Shown in pieces: positions 32,061 to 43,085 of a stretch of 64,000 nt of DNA. This DNA comes from Dacryopinax spathularia (taxonomy: Eukaryota > Basidiomycota > Dacrymycetes > Dacrymycetales > Dacrymycetaceae), in NCBI GenBank assembly GCA_037974965.1, contig JBBPFI010000005.1, positions 2,046,001 through 2,110,000 of the forward strand. Direction: 5' to 3'. The number at the start of each line of letters is the position of its first letter. The first letter of the stretch is position 1. Position numbers and translations under genes: made by a program. The notes beneath the pieces are model-generated. The model saw only the letters and a program-made list of their open reading frames with translations. It was not told where the DNA came from and searched no databases.

Positions 32061-33701
32061 ATGGCCGACTACGAGAAGAAAGGAGCACACCATCATGTTA
32101 CTGTTGGCCATGCACTCAAGAGCGTCACTTCACTCCGGAGTGCAAGGGAGGACGGTGCGGACCGGTCGTCGTACGTCGCTCACGATGTGTTCGGTGATGA
32201 GGAGGGCGCGCAGGTACGCTCTTCAGCACGTCTGTCGGTATTGTCGCTGACGCTGTGGACAGATCAAATACCGCACCCTCGGCTGGCACTTCGTCTCATT
32301 CTTCATGATCGCCGAGATCGTCTCGAACGGAATGCTCTCCCTCCCCTCATCCCTGGCAGTAGTCGGCATCGTCCCCGGCGTAATCCTCATCATCTTCCTC
32401 GGCATATTTGCGACATACACCGCTGTCCTCCTGATCGACTTCAAGCTCAATCATCCTGAGGTGCATAATATGGGCGACGCGGGGATGCTCATCTTCGGTC
32501 CTATCGGGAGGGAGATCTTGAGTTTCGGGACGATCGTGTTCGCCATCTGTGCCGCGGGCAGCGAGCTCCTATCGGGCCAACAGGCGTTGAGCACGCTCTC
32601 GAATCAAGGGCTTTGCGCTGTCGATTTGGTGATAATCTTCACCGCCGCGAGCTTCCTCCTCGCCCTGCCGAGGACGCTGGACAGGCTATCTTGGCTGGGA
32701 TTGGCGAGCTTTGTGACGATCTTCATTGCTGGCGTTGTCGCTATGATTGGTGCCGGGCAGAGCGCGGTGCCGGGGAGGGAGATCAACGCGACCATCAGCG
32801 GGGACTTCTATACCAGCTTCCTGTCTATCACCAACCCGGTGTTCGCATATGTGAGCATCGGAGCCTCTCGTGCTTGTCGCTAGCTGACTGTTTGGGTAGG
32901 CTGGTCATTTCATGTTGTGAGTATTCGCACTCATGTTCCGTGAACCTAGCTGACCGCAATGCAGCTTTCCGCTTGTATCAGAGATGCACACTCCTCGTGA
33001 CGCCTACAAGTCAGCGTACTTCCTGCAAGGCTTCGCCACAACCTGTATGCCAACTCTGCCTCATCCCCATAGACTGAGCTGACGAGAGCTTGCACAGTCT
33101 ACGTGGTTTTCGCCGTCGTCTGCTACTGCTACATCGGCAACACCGTCGCCTCCCCCGTCCTCTTCTCCCTAAACGAAGTCTGGTCCAAAGCGTCCTTCGG
33201 CATCGGCCTCGCCAACTTCCTCGTCGCAGCCGGCCTCTACTCGCACACCGCCGCAAAGCTCCTCTTCATCCGGTTCTTCCGGGGCAGCAAGCATCTGCAC
33301 GAGCATACCGTGTTCGGCTGGGCATGCTGGGTCGGCCTCGTCCTCCTCGCCAATGTCATCGCGTGCATCTTCAGCATTGCCGTGCCTGTGTTCTCGTATA
33401 TTATCGGGATCACGGCCGCGCTGTTCGCAAGTTGGTACACGTACGGCATCGCCGGTTTCTTCTGGCTGTTCGACGCCTACCACTTGGGCGGAGGAAGGCA
33501 AGCGTGGTATCGCCAGCCCATCCGGTTCGCCATCGCGCTGTTTACGATATTGGCGGGCGCCTTTATCTGCGTCGCGGGTATATACGTCTCGATTAAGGTA
33601 TGTGTTCTGCTTCTGCAGTCAAGAGTTGGAAGCTGACTCGAGGGCAGCTTATCGTGGTATCATATCAACAGGGCGTAATTGGCGCCCCCTTCACCTGCTA
33701 G
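32061..33701 (+). CDS. AAAP-family amino-acid transporter
   Basis: This is an amino acid/auxin permease family member, similar to fungal neutral or aromatic amino-acid permeases such as Neurospora Mtr. The cytosolic N-terminus (MADYEKKGAHHHVTVG) ends in DVFGDEEGAQIKYRTLGW, the usual lead into helix 1. Eleven hydrophobic helices follow, among them FFMIAEIVSNGMLSLPSSLA with the family's unwound first helix, then VILIIFLGIFATYTAVLLI, ILSFGTIVFAICAAGSELL, LVIIFTAASFLLALP and FVTIFIAGVVAMIGAG. Next are SITNPVFAYAGHFMFFPLVSEM, VVFAVVCYCYIGNTVASPV, WVGLVLLANVIACIFSIAVPVF and IALFTILAGAFICVAGIYVSIK. It ends QQGVIGAPFTC with TAG at 33699-33701, the typical family C-terminus. Exons include one of 17 bases (32900-32916). 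The ATG at 32061 is the first in frame. It sits at the plasma membrane or possibly the vacuole. Confidence 0.9.
32900..32916 (+). other. 17-base microexon of the amino-acid transporter
   Basis: The exon encodes GHFM of the conserved FAYAGHFMFFPL helix. It is flanked by introns of about 47 and 48 bases with clear CTGAC branch-like sites. Without it the helix motif cannot be restored. Confidence 0.8.
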
Positions 33702-34417
33702 ACAAATGGACTGCATTGTGGCTGTATTACTGGGTTTCAAGAATTTAGAGCGAGCTAATAGATGGACGGAATTAACATACTGACAGATGCCTTTCAAGAT
33801 GCTTGGCGCGAAAACCGATCAGACGCGAGTGTGGGCTGAAACGCTCTGCTCTCTGATATCGAGCAGAAGACAGTACCAGCTGCATCAAGAGAATTTGACC
33901 GTGCATGGAGCACCTTCACCCAATGTGAATATGTGTGAAAGTGCTCCATGCATGTCTTTTTTTTGCAGCTAGACTTGATCCCTCTTGTAATGCATGAAAT
34001 GATGTGCTACACAAAAAGACCTCATCCAGCAGTACCTTGTGATTTGGCAACCACCTCCAGCCTTTGGTTTGCCATCCGAAAGAGATCAGGATGGTACAAC
34101 TAGAGTAATACCATTGCCTGGCACCCTCTTCTGGCGCAGTCCCATACAATCCCTCAACCTCATATCGCAGTTTGCCAAAAAAGATCGATGTGGGAATAAT
34201 GTGGTATTGCAATAAAAAATAACTAACAGAAACACCTGTGAACAAAAAAGGAGGACAAGCGAACATGCAGGGGTACTAGAAAGCATTAGTTATGCATTAC
34301 AGTGCAATGTCATTGAAAGGTTTGTAACAAGAACGTCTGCTCACCGCCCTCAGGGAGTACGGAAGAATGAGTCCAATGAACAGCTTGAAAGGAAGAAGGC
34401 GGGTAGGATGTACGAGG
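33702..34417. other. Convergent spacer between transporter and Cdc4 gene
   Basis: The stops of two genes face each other across 716 bases. The interval is AT-richer than its surroundings and contains the long hairpin listed separately. No coding frame is supported. Confidence 0.5.
33901..33953. repeat. Long hairpin-forming inverted repeat
   Basis: Arms at 33903-33919 and 33935-33951 are complementary at 16 of 17 positions around a 15-base loop. Flanking bases extend the pairing by one T-A and one G-T. It lies about 200 bases past the transporter stop. It could be a 3' RNA structure, a small-RNA precursor or a foldback remnant. Confidence 0.8.
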
Positions 34418-37400
34418 CTACATCTCCATCGTATCCCCCCATCCCCGATTCCCGCGACTACCGCTCCCTCTGCTCGAAGTCGCTCGCAAATCGGGGGATG
34501 AAGCCCTCGGCAACAGGCTCGGGCCAGTGAACCCAAGGAAGGACCGCACCCTCGGTGCAGGAGTAGGCGTCGTATGCTCCCACGGCTCCACCTCCTGTAT
34601 CTCATCCGACTCTTCACCGTCCACTTCCACAGGACGGCTGGTGGTAAGACCAAGACCTTTGGCTTGTGTGCGAGCGAGTGAGCGAGAGCGCTGCGGTGCT
34701 GGCTCGGACTCGGGACGCATGTCGATGTCTTCTTCTACGTCGAGCTCGTCTTCCGCGTCTGTGATGTAGGACTGGGCAAGGGACATGGCTTCGTCCTCGT
34801 CCTGCTCCCGCACTCTGCGGCGAAGATAAGGATCAGAAGCGGCCTTCTCCTTCCCTCTCCCTTGGCGAGAACCCGGTTCGTCGTCATACGACGCTTCCTG
34901 CTCGTGTGACTGCTCGCGATCCAGGTCCTCCTCCTCTTCCAGATCAGGGCCGACATCGCTCTCCTCGCTAATATCGCTCGCATCATCATCCAGGACATCA
35001 TCCTCGATCATAGCGCCATCCTCGTCCCGCTCCGCACCCCACTCAAACACGTCCAAGAACGTCTCTTGGCCCCGATTGCAAGCGCTGACGACCCTCCGAC
35101 CCCAGCCGGCCACTTGCCATACCCCGCCGACGTCGGTAAGCAGGTCGCGCCGCCATTCGCCTTTATCCGCGTCCCACATCTTGAGACTGCCTTCGCTCCC
35201 ACTCAGGACGCGGAACTCGTCGTGTAGGAAACAGGTGATGGCGGCTGGATGACCGGTGAGGGTATGCAGCAGCTGGCCGGTGGTAGGGGACCAGACGCGC
35301 AGAGTAGAGTCTGCAGCGGCGGAGATGAGCTGAGTAGGCCGAACGGAGAGGAGTCCAACGAGCGACGTATGCCCAGCGAGGGAATGCAAACACTGCCCTG
35401 TTTGAAGAGACCAGATACGGACGGTGCCGTCCATCGAGCCGGAGGCGCACTGTTCCCGGACGGGGTCGAGCGCGACGCTGTAGACTGCCGACACGTATTA
35501 TTTCTCCATCCGCATGGAGAGGATCCGGAGAGGACTCACCTTTCTGCGCATGTCCTGACAGGACGAAGCGACACTCGCCAGTGGCCATATCCCATACCCG
35601 GACGGTGCAGTCATAGCTGCCGGAGACCAGCGTCCTTCCCTTCGCCACAAGCGCACGCACTGCGCTCGTGTGGCCGGCGAACATGCGGACATGGAATGGA
35701 TTGCGGTTCGGTTCATCCTACGTCGTTGTCAGCCAGTATTCAAAGAGCCACAGTAAAGGAAAGGTAGGGAGAGAAGAAGATTAAAGGATTCACGACATAC
35801 CCTGTCAGTGTGATCCGGCTCCGTCGTCCCCGGACTCTTGTACTCCTGCTCTCCCTCTCTCGGGAGATACCACAACCTCAGCGTGTTATCTCTACTGCCA
35901 GTGATAATCATCCTCCTCCTCGGCCACGCGCCCTTCTCGCCCTTCTCCACGATCTGCAAGCACCTCACAGTGCTCGTATGACCCGCGAATACATGGGTGT
36001 TCGTCCCTGTTCTTAGGTCCCATACTCGGACTGTACGATCGGTGGAACCGGATACAAGCGTGTTGTGTACGAATTGGAGCGCCCACACACCGCCCGAGTG
36101 GCCGTTCAGGGTTTGGGTGAGCATGCCTGTTACTGGGGAGTGGACGTGGATCGTGTGCTCGTCCGAGGCGGAGACGATACGCGTTGAGGAGATCTGGAGG
36201 CATGTGACGACTGTCTGGGTCGGGAGGGGGATGGTGAGCTGTGATGGAGGTTGAGTGAGTGCTTGCTGCAGACGCAGGCGGTAGCGGAGAAGCGTCTTCA
36301 GTGGGTGTGGTGGGCGAATTGTGGGCGGGTAGTCTGTTGGTGCTCGTTGGTGGAAGCTGAGCCTCATCGACGGCGGGAGCGAGGTCCGGGAGGGCTCTTC
36401 GAACCAGAGCTTATACTGCTTTAGCAGGCTGCGCCAGAGCGGACCTTCGTTCTCGATCAGGTCGCGCCAGTTGCGGCATACGCGGCAGCATCGGAGGAGG
36501 GAGCGGAGGTCGAGGTACTGGAGGATCTGGAGGGAGAGCTCCGTGGGCAGGAGGGTGAGGAAGTCGCGCGACAGGGCGGGGGTGATGAACCCGTCAGCGG
36601 CACGGAGGACCGTGAGCGGGGAGAGCTTGATGAGGGAGAGGAGGACGTGTGTTTGGAGTTGGGCGGGGAGTTGCGAGTACTGCGTGAGCAGCGTAGGGAG
36701 GGACATGAGCGTCTGAAGCGGGAGGATCGGCAGCTCTGGCGGGCTGTTCGAGTACGTCGTCGTCACCGTCGAGCTCTCCGCCTGAGCAGGCTCGCTCACG
36801 CTAGGCGGGGGCGAGTTGCTCGGCGAAGGCAGTGGGTGTAACCCAGGTCCATTCGTTACTCCATGCGTCTGGAGATGCAGCGCACGCGCCTTCTTCCTCG
36901 GCGGGGAAGGTGGAGGAGGCGAAGGCGGCCCCTCGCTCATCCTCACATCCCCCTGCGTGCTCGTACTCACGTTCAACGAGCTCGCAGCCTGCGTGCTCAG
37001 TTGCGAACACGCGCCCACACTCTGCCCCCGCTGCTGCTGCTGCTCAGCGTTGTTGTTATTGCTCAGCATCCGTTTCCTCCCCTTGCCACCACTGCTGCCC
37101 GAGCTACCGGGCGTAGGCGCGCCCTGCGACTCACGCAGGGAGCGCTCGACCGCTTCCTCGCTCTCTGCATCACGCCGGACGCGCACCCAGCTCTCCCCTC
37201 GCTCGTGGGACGATCGAAGCTCGGCCTCTGCTACGCCCGGGTCGCCAGAATGATACTTCGCCCTAACACCAGGGAGGAAGTACGCCTGTGCTTGGGCCGG
37301 TAATGGCGCGTGCAGCAGGGGGTAGTTGGGCGGTGAGATGAGAGTAGGGATGACGCGTTGCGTCGGCGACAATGGCGTGAGATGCGGGTACAACGTCCCA

Positions 37401-37652
37401 GGCGAAGGAGGCAGCGGCAGAGGGATAGGAGGATAAACAGTCGTCTGCGTCGTCGTTGTCGTCACACTACCCCATCCAAGTTCAATCAGTACGACAAACG
37501 ACGCGTAACACGCATGTATGCGCGCTAAAATGGACGTACACGGTCGTCGTTGTCGAGGGGAGCAGCGTAAGCGTGGGTACTGGCTGCTGCCCCTCTCTCT
37601 GGTGATGCACCTGGCCCTGCTGCTGCTGGTGCAGGGCTGCGTCTGCGTCCAT
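34418..37652 (-). CDS. CDC4: SCF ubiquitin ligase F-box/WD40 protein Cdc4
   Basis: Cdc4 (Fbw7) is the substrate receptor of the SCF E3 ligase and brings phosphorylated cyclins, CDK inhibitors and transcription factors to ubiquitination in the nucleus. The first exon starts MDADAALHQQQQGQ at 37652 and splices after LLPSTTTTV to a frame beginning VTTTTTQTTV. A long Pro/Ser-rich region follows with a basic stretch (PPRKKARAL). Next are a helical dimerisation-like region, the F-box (LLPTELSLQILQYLDLRSLL, CRVCRNWRDLIENEG), and a WD40 propeller with VSASDEHTIHVHSP, GSTDRTVRVWDLRTG, ITGSRDNTLRLWYL, HVRMFAGHTSAVRAL, GSYDCTVRVWDMATG, SGSMDGTVRIWSLQTG and SAAADSTLRVWSPTTG. An acidic C-terminus of about 200 residues follows and ends DTMEM. 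HTSAVRAL and the Arg positions in the blades are typical of Cdc4. About 1,000 residues with three or four introns. Confidence 0.88.
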
Positions 37653-38833
37653 CGTTCGATGACCCAGTTTTAGCAAGTATAAATTAGAGTTGTGCAAGGG
37701 TTCGGTCGGTGCTGGATGGCGTTCTGGTGAAAGGTGATGGGAAGTCAGGCCGTGCTGATGGTCGTAGTTGGTATAAATGCAGTCAAAGGCCAAATGAGCA
37801 GTCAGAGAGGCGTCACACCCAGCCAAAGTGAAGGGGTGGTAGGTGACAAGCAGGCTGGGTGAGCAGGGTGAGGATGGTGACGAGTGGACAGAAGGGGAGT
37901 GAGGAGGGAGGAGGGAGCGGGAGACGCGCGCGGTGTGAGCGATGAGGGCGCAATCGCCCGCCTTCGTCCGCCTCTCTGCTGCCACTACTGCCGAGAGCAC
38001 AGCGAATAATCCAGTCATACACGTGATCCGTACACATGCCTCAATCCCTGCATCCTTACGTGCGACATTACACCACCACCAAAAGCCAGCAAGACAAAGG
38101 CCACCACCCTGTCAAGTGAGGCAGTGCCCTCCTTTGTTCTTGCATTCCGACGCATGGGCCTCCTTCTGCAGCAGGGGATGATGGTTACTATGCGATATCC
38201 TTACCATACCCGCATTACTCTCTATCAGAGCGCTTGATGAACTCGGTTAGCAAAACCCCTTGCAACTAGTACTGGGGACGTTTGGCTGCTAGGGGACGCG
38301 AGACGACAAGCGCCCTGTCTCTGATACACCTCAGTCAACCCTCTTTCACAACGCGTGGTTCAGCCCAGCCATCCCAGCCACGCATCTGCTTCATATGTTC
38401 CAAACATCGCTATTTTTGCCAATTTTTCTTCTTGTGTGCGCTGTTGGAGCTCTCACGCTAGGGGGGAGGAGCTCCAAAATTGAGACCTGAAGGACTGGCT
38501 GGTTGCTGGAGTGGCGTATCCAGTCTGAACGTGCGTGAAGCAGCCGTTTGGGGCCAGAGAGGTACGCGGCGCGCCTTGACGGCTTTCTTTTTTGCCAAAC
38601 CATGATATATCATTAGTACACACTCGTACAATAAGACGGCCTTTTGACTGGAGTCACGTCTTGACGGGTTCATCTGAGCTGTGCAAAATAAAAATGAAGG
38701 CGAAAAAGCCAACCACAACCAACAAAGCAGAATGAAAGAGATAACGAAGTCAAACCACCTCAACACGCATCATACCACGCCTCACCCACATGCTAAGTCC
38801 GGCCTCGCGGAAGGTTGACATGCCCCGCAGCCT
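37653..38833. other. Cdc4 promoter and spacer to the next gene
   Basis: About 1.2 kb without a supported gene. The right-hand part is the 3' end of the Q-rich gene and the left-hand part is the promoter of the Cdc4-type gene. Short frames are unconvincing. No repeats stand out. Confidence 0.5.
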
Positions 38834-41800
38834 CTAATGATCCCTATGCCTTGTCTCCTCATCCTCCAGCGCCTTCCTCTTCCTCACCAGCTGGCTCATA
38901 ACGCGTTTCTCATGCATCTGTACATCCGACAAATGATTCGGAAGCGGAAAGCACTCCAATCAGCCACGTTCACACACCCTCCTAAGGGGGCCCAGGGCAA
39001 GCAAGAGAGACGCACCTCCTGCATCTTGAGCTTCTGCAGCCTGTACCAGTTCATGCTCTTCCCGAGCGTCTTGACGAGTATATGCACAGGCGTGTCGATC
39101 CCCGGATCACCTTGTTTCCACCCGGCGGGCTTGACGACCCGCGTGTACTTGGGCTCGATGAAGTCTTCCCGCTTTACGTCCGGGAACCGCTGGACGTATT
39201 CGTCCAGTGGGAAAAAGCCTTTCTTTTTGATCAGGGCGTCTTCCATCCGCTGCTCGATGACGGGCGAGAGCTCGTTGTAGGTCACCCAGACGTGCGCGGG
39301 CGGGAGGATCGCAGCGGCGTCGTTTGAGCCGGTGGTGATGATCCGGTTCAGCGTCTCGGCGATGGCGACCACGGAGCGGTCTTCAAGATCGCCAGGGTCG
39401 AAGGGCGAAGTGGTGGAAATATGAATAGTGCGGCCTATATGCATGTTCAGCAGACTTTCAGACGCATATATGCTGGACATACGGTTCATATCCCAATGAC
39501 TGAGCCAGATACCAACGAGCATGGACCCAGCGGGCGCAAAGATCCTCGTCCTGCGGATATTTGCGAAAAGCCAGTCTTCATCCTTGACCACCTTGCCCGT
39601 CCGTTCGCCGATCGTCGTCGTCTTACCTCGTCTCGGGCTGCCATCAGGTCAGCTATATCCACAGAAGGGCAGGGAGAAAGGAGAAGGAATAAGAGAAAGA
39701 AGTGGACGCACCGATTCTTAGCCCAAGTCAACGCCAAATACTTCCTCTGCCCCGAATACGTCTCATCCCGCATGACGAAATCCCTCGCCGGCCAGCCATG
39801 CTGCAGAATCTTCTCCTGAATATCCTTGAACGTCTTCAACCCCAACGGTGACTCGGCATCGCTGTCCAGGATCTCGGGCACGGCCATGCGGAGCACGTTC
39901 TCTTTCCAGAGGTTTTCGCAGGCGTTGAGGACGGTCTCGATTTGGAGTTCTTGGTCGACGTCGTCCGGGACTTCCCAGACGGCTAGTTCGAGTTCGCCGG
40001 TTCCCAACCTATTCGAACACGCAGTCAGCACCACTCTACCATCTCTTTTGCACTTCCCAACTCGACAGAGCGAGCGCACAGAAGGATGAATGGCAGAAAG
40101 GAAGGAATGGAAGGACGCACCTCGCATGACTCAAATTACACGTCTTCCTCCCCTCATCAAACAACTCCTTACACCTCCATTTCCCGACCCCAAGCCTCCC
40201 ACTCCCACCACCACAATCCGAGCACCGCTTATACTTCTCCGTACACGGCAAGCACACAACCTCCACGGCAAACATGAGCGCTGCGCCTTCCCGCCTGGGC
40301 ACTATCCCGCCCCGCCCACGAGTGCGGAGGCAGACATCGCATACTGTCGGAAGTGTGCAGTCTTCAGTCTGCTTGACGCGTTTGCGCACACCCTGTTGGG
40401 CGGGTACGGCAGGTGCGCAGGCAGAACAGAGATAATGCATGTCGAACGGCTCGTCAAGCTCTTGTTTCGTCCCCCTCAAGAGGAGCTTCGCGATGCCCGC
40501 TCCGCACTGAGCGCAGGAAGCGAGCTGCTCAAGTAAGAGCTTCTTGCTCCTCTTCGTAGTGGGAATAATAGTGGGCTGTGCTTGCTGACCCGCACCGACA
40601 CTGCTCCCCCCCGTGTTCCCCGACCCAGAGCCAGAGCCAGACCCGGTAGAGGAAGGGACCAGCGCCATCTCCGGACTCTGGCCGACACTTGCCGACCCGG
40701 ACCTACTGCCACTCGCGCTCGCCCCTGCCCCCGCTGAGGGAGGTGAGAGTTGCGCGAGCGAAGGTGCACTAGGCGTAGGCTCGAAACCCCCTGCACTGGC
40801 GATACTCGAGATGAGCGCTTTGGTCTGGTCGAATATGCTCGCCGGGGCGCCGTTGTGTATCTGCCCCAGGCCCGGTATGCCACCTGACTGAGTAGCCCCG
40901 CTTCCGGCAGTGGCGGCTCTGTGGTCCTCGGCCACTCCTCCGGTAGGAGCAGAAGGCGAGCCCTTGCCGCTCCCGCCCGAGTCGTCCACCAACAGCTCTT
41001 CGGGACTGGGCAGTTCCTCGCCGACGGGTGTATCGCCCGGTGGAGCGGGGGGAGGGACGTAACTAGGCTCGTTCTGCAGGAGCTCGGCGAGGATATCGTC
41101 GAATGCTGCGTCGTCCACTCCGAGCGGGAACGAGGGGTCCGCAAGGCCAAGGTTGAGCGAAGAGAGGTTCATCGCGCTCCCCCCTACCGACTGGCCCAAC
41201 TGCGCTTGCTGCTGCTGTTGCTGTTGCTGATTTTGTTGTTGATCTTGCTGCTGATTGTTCGAGGAGCCTGAAGGCGGAGGAGGAGTCGAGCCGGAGAGCC
41301 AACCAGCCTGCATATTCGCCTGCAGGAAATTGAGCGGGAAATTCGAGAAGTCGAAGTTCGGTCCTCCGTTCCCTGCCGACTGGCCAGGTTGGTCCGTCGC
41401 GGGGTACGCGAGCGAGGCTGCTCCTCCGCGGGCGTAGTAGGCGTTCCCGGAGTGCTGGGGTGCGAGCGGCCCCTGCGAGCCGGGCGAGCCATTTGCGCCT
41501 GGTGGGGTGGGACCGTTGTTCCCTGCTTGGGCAGGACCGCCGGCGCTGTTCGGTACTGCTCCTCCGACGGCTGCGAGCGAAGCTTGGGTTTGTAGATGTG
41601 CGAGTGCGAGCTCGGCCTCCCTCTCCTTCCGTTTCTCAGCTGCGATCTGTAACTCCAATTCCCTAAGCTTGATCGTCTCCCTCGCCAGCTCCAGCCTGAC
41701 CCTTTGTTCTTCGATCGACGACGCCGACGCTTGGGGTTGTTGTGGTTGTTGCTGAGGTTGTTGTTGCTGCTGAGGTTGGGGAGGGAGAGTGGAGTAGGAG

Positions 41801-41874
41801 AGGGAGGGGTCGAACGGGGTAGTGTATTGCGGCATCCAGGGGATACCGCTGGCGTTGTTTTGGGTTGGGTCCAT
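38834..41874 (-). CDS. Q-rich protein with Cys-rich (zinc-binding-like) domain, function unknown
   Basis: I do not recognise the family. The ATG at 41872-41874 begins MDPTQNNASGIPWMPQY. A helical segment (EEQRVRLELARETIKLRELELQ) follows a polyQ/P stretch, then long Gly/Ser/Gln-rich disorder with a second polyQ tract. Near residue 440 a basic RSKK leads to a Cys-rich part with pairs CAQCG, YLCSACAP, VCDVCLR, VCLPCTEKYKRCSDCG and later WRCKE. That spacing suggests several zinc knuckles. The last 330 residues look folded: LGTGELELAVWEVPDD, KILQHGWPARDFVMRDETYSG, FAPAGSMLVGIWLSHWDMN, HVWVTYNELSPVIEQRMED, VKPAGWKQGDPGIDTP, and an end KLKMQE joined by splicing to MHEKRVMSQLVRKRK and TAG at 38834-38836. 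About 915 residues. The layout suggests a nuclear or RNA-binding regulator, as an inference only. Confidence 0.75.
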
Positions 41875-43085
41875 CGTTGTTTGGTCGGGGGAGGGAGCCC
41901 GAGGAGGACGGCGGAGGGGAGAGAGAGGAGGACGAGGACGAGTTGCTAGCGAGCTAGCTGTTGTTGCTGACTCGGACGACAATGATTTCGAGAATGACAG
42001 TATCGAGGTGGACGTTCAGAGCCAATGTAGATCCGACCAGAGGAAGACCACGTCACCCAGCCAAGTACAGAGCAAGAGGAGAGGTTGTCGTCACCCGGCC
42101 GCCTTGGACAGGACTGAGACTGAGAACGGTGAACGGGACGACCGGCGCAGCAGCACAGGACAGGTTCCAATTCTAGCGCGGGGTCCCTATCGAACGGATA
42201 TTGCAGTGCCCCGTTCTTCTCTTCTTCGCACGGTGAAATGGTTGGCGTAAGCAGGTAAGCAACAAGCAATAATCAATCGAGTCGATAACTGTTACAAGTA
42301 TGTAGGAGGTCTGCAAGGAGTGAATAGTCCTTCGAGCAGACTGCTAAGAAGGCCACTACGACTGACACCCGCGATACCCGCCATCCCCGCCCACACCCAC
42401 CTCTCTCTGTGAGAGTGCCCGGTCCCTTCGTCCGCCGAAACAGCCCGGCGGCCATTCTGCCAATCTGCGGCACACACAACGCGCGTCTCACGCCGGGAAG
42501 CAGTGGCAGTGCTCTCATTACTTCACCCTCACCGGGAAGGATGACTAACCGGCCATTCGGCCCTCCCTTCCTGCTTCCTTCCTCCTGCTCCTGCGAAGGG
42601 GAAGATTGATGACTCATCATGAATGAGCCAACTATACCACTCCCTGTCCGTCCCTTCGAACTCCTTCTGGTCTGCGCAGCACTGCTTTCAGAGAGAGGGG
42701 AAAACTGTACCGTTTGAAATGCGGGGAATGGCCGAGGGTCGGCGATGGTTGCCTTTTAGGGGAAGATGAGTCGGAGGAAGCGCTCGCCCGTTGCCACAAA
42801 CTTGCAATGATCAGAGGAAGATGATTGTCCATAGCAACAAGTCGTGGAGAGTTGTAGAGCGCGGTCAATGCCTCCCTCAGCAGCAGTACATAACTCAAGA
42901 GGCGTTTGAAGCGCTCCTACCGTTAACATTCTGCTTACCAAAATAAGCGCCCGCGAAGCCCTAAGCCGGTGGAGACATCGGCCAAGCATTATGATCGCGC
43001 ATGCAACGGGTCATTGTCCTCATATTATCATTTCATAAGCCCTGCACATCCAGCCCCATACGGGCAACCCAAATGAAAAGAAAAA
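41875..43085. other. Promoter of the Q-rich gene and 3' spacer of the GH92 gene
   Basis: About 1.2 kb between two minus-strand genes. Only short, family-less frames appear. The part near 41,900-42,200 should be the promoter of the Q-rich gene. No repeats or RNA genes were recognised. Confidence 0.5.
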
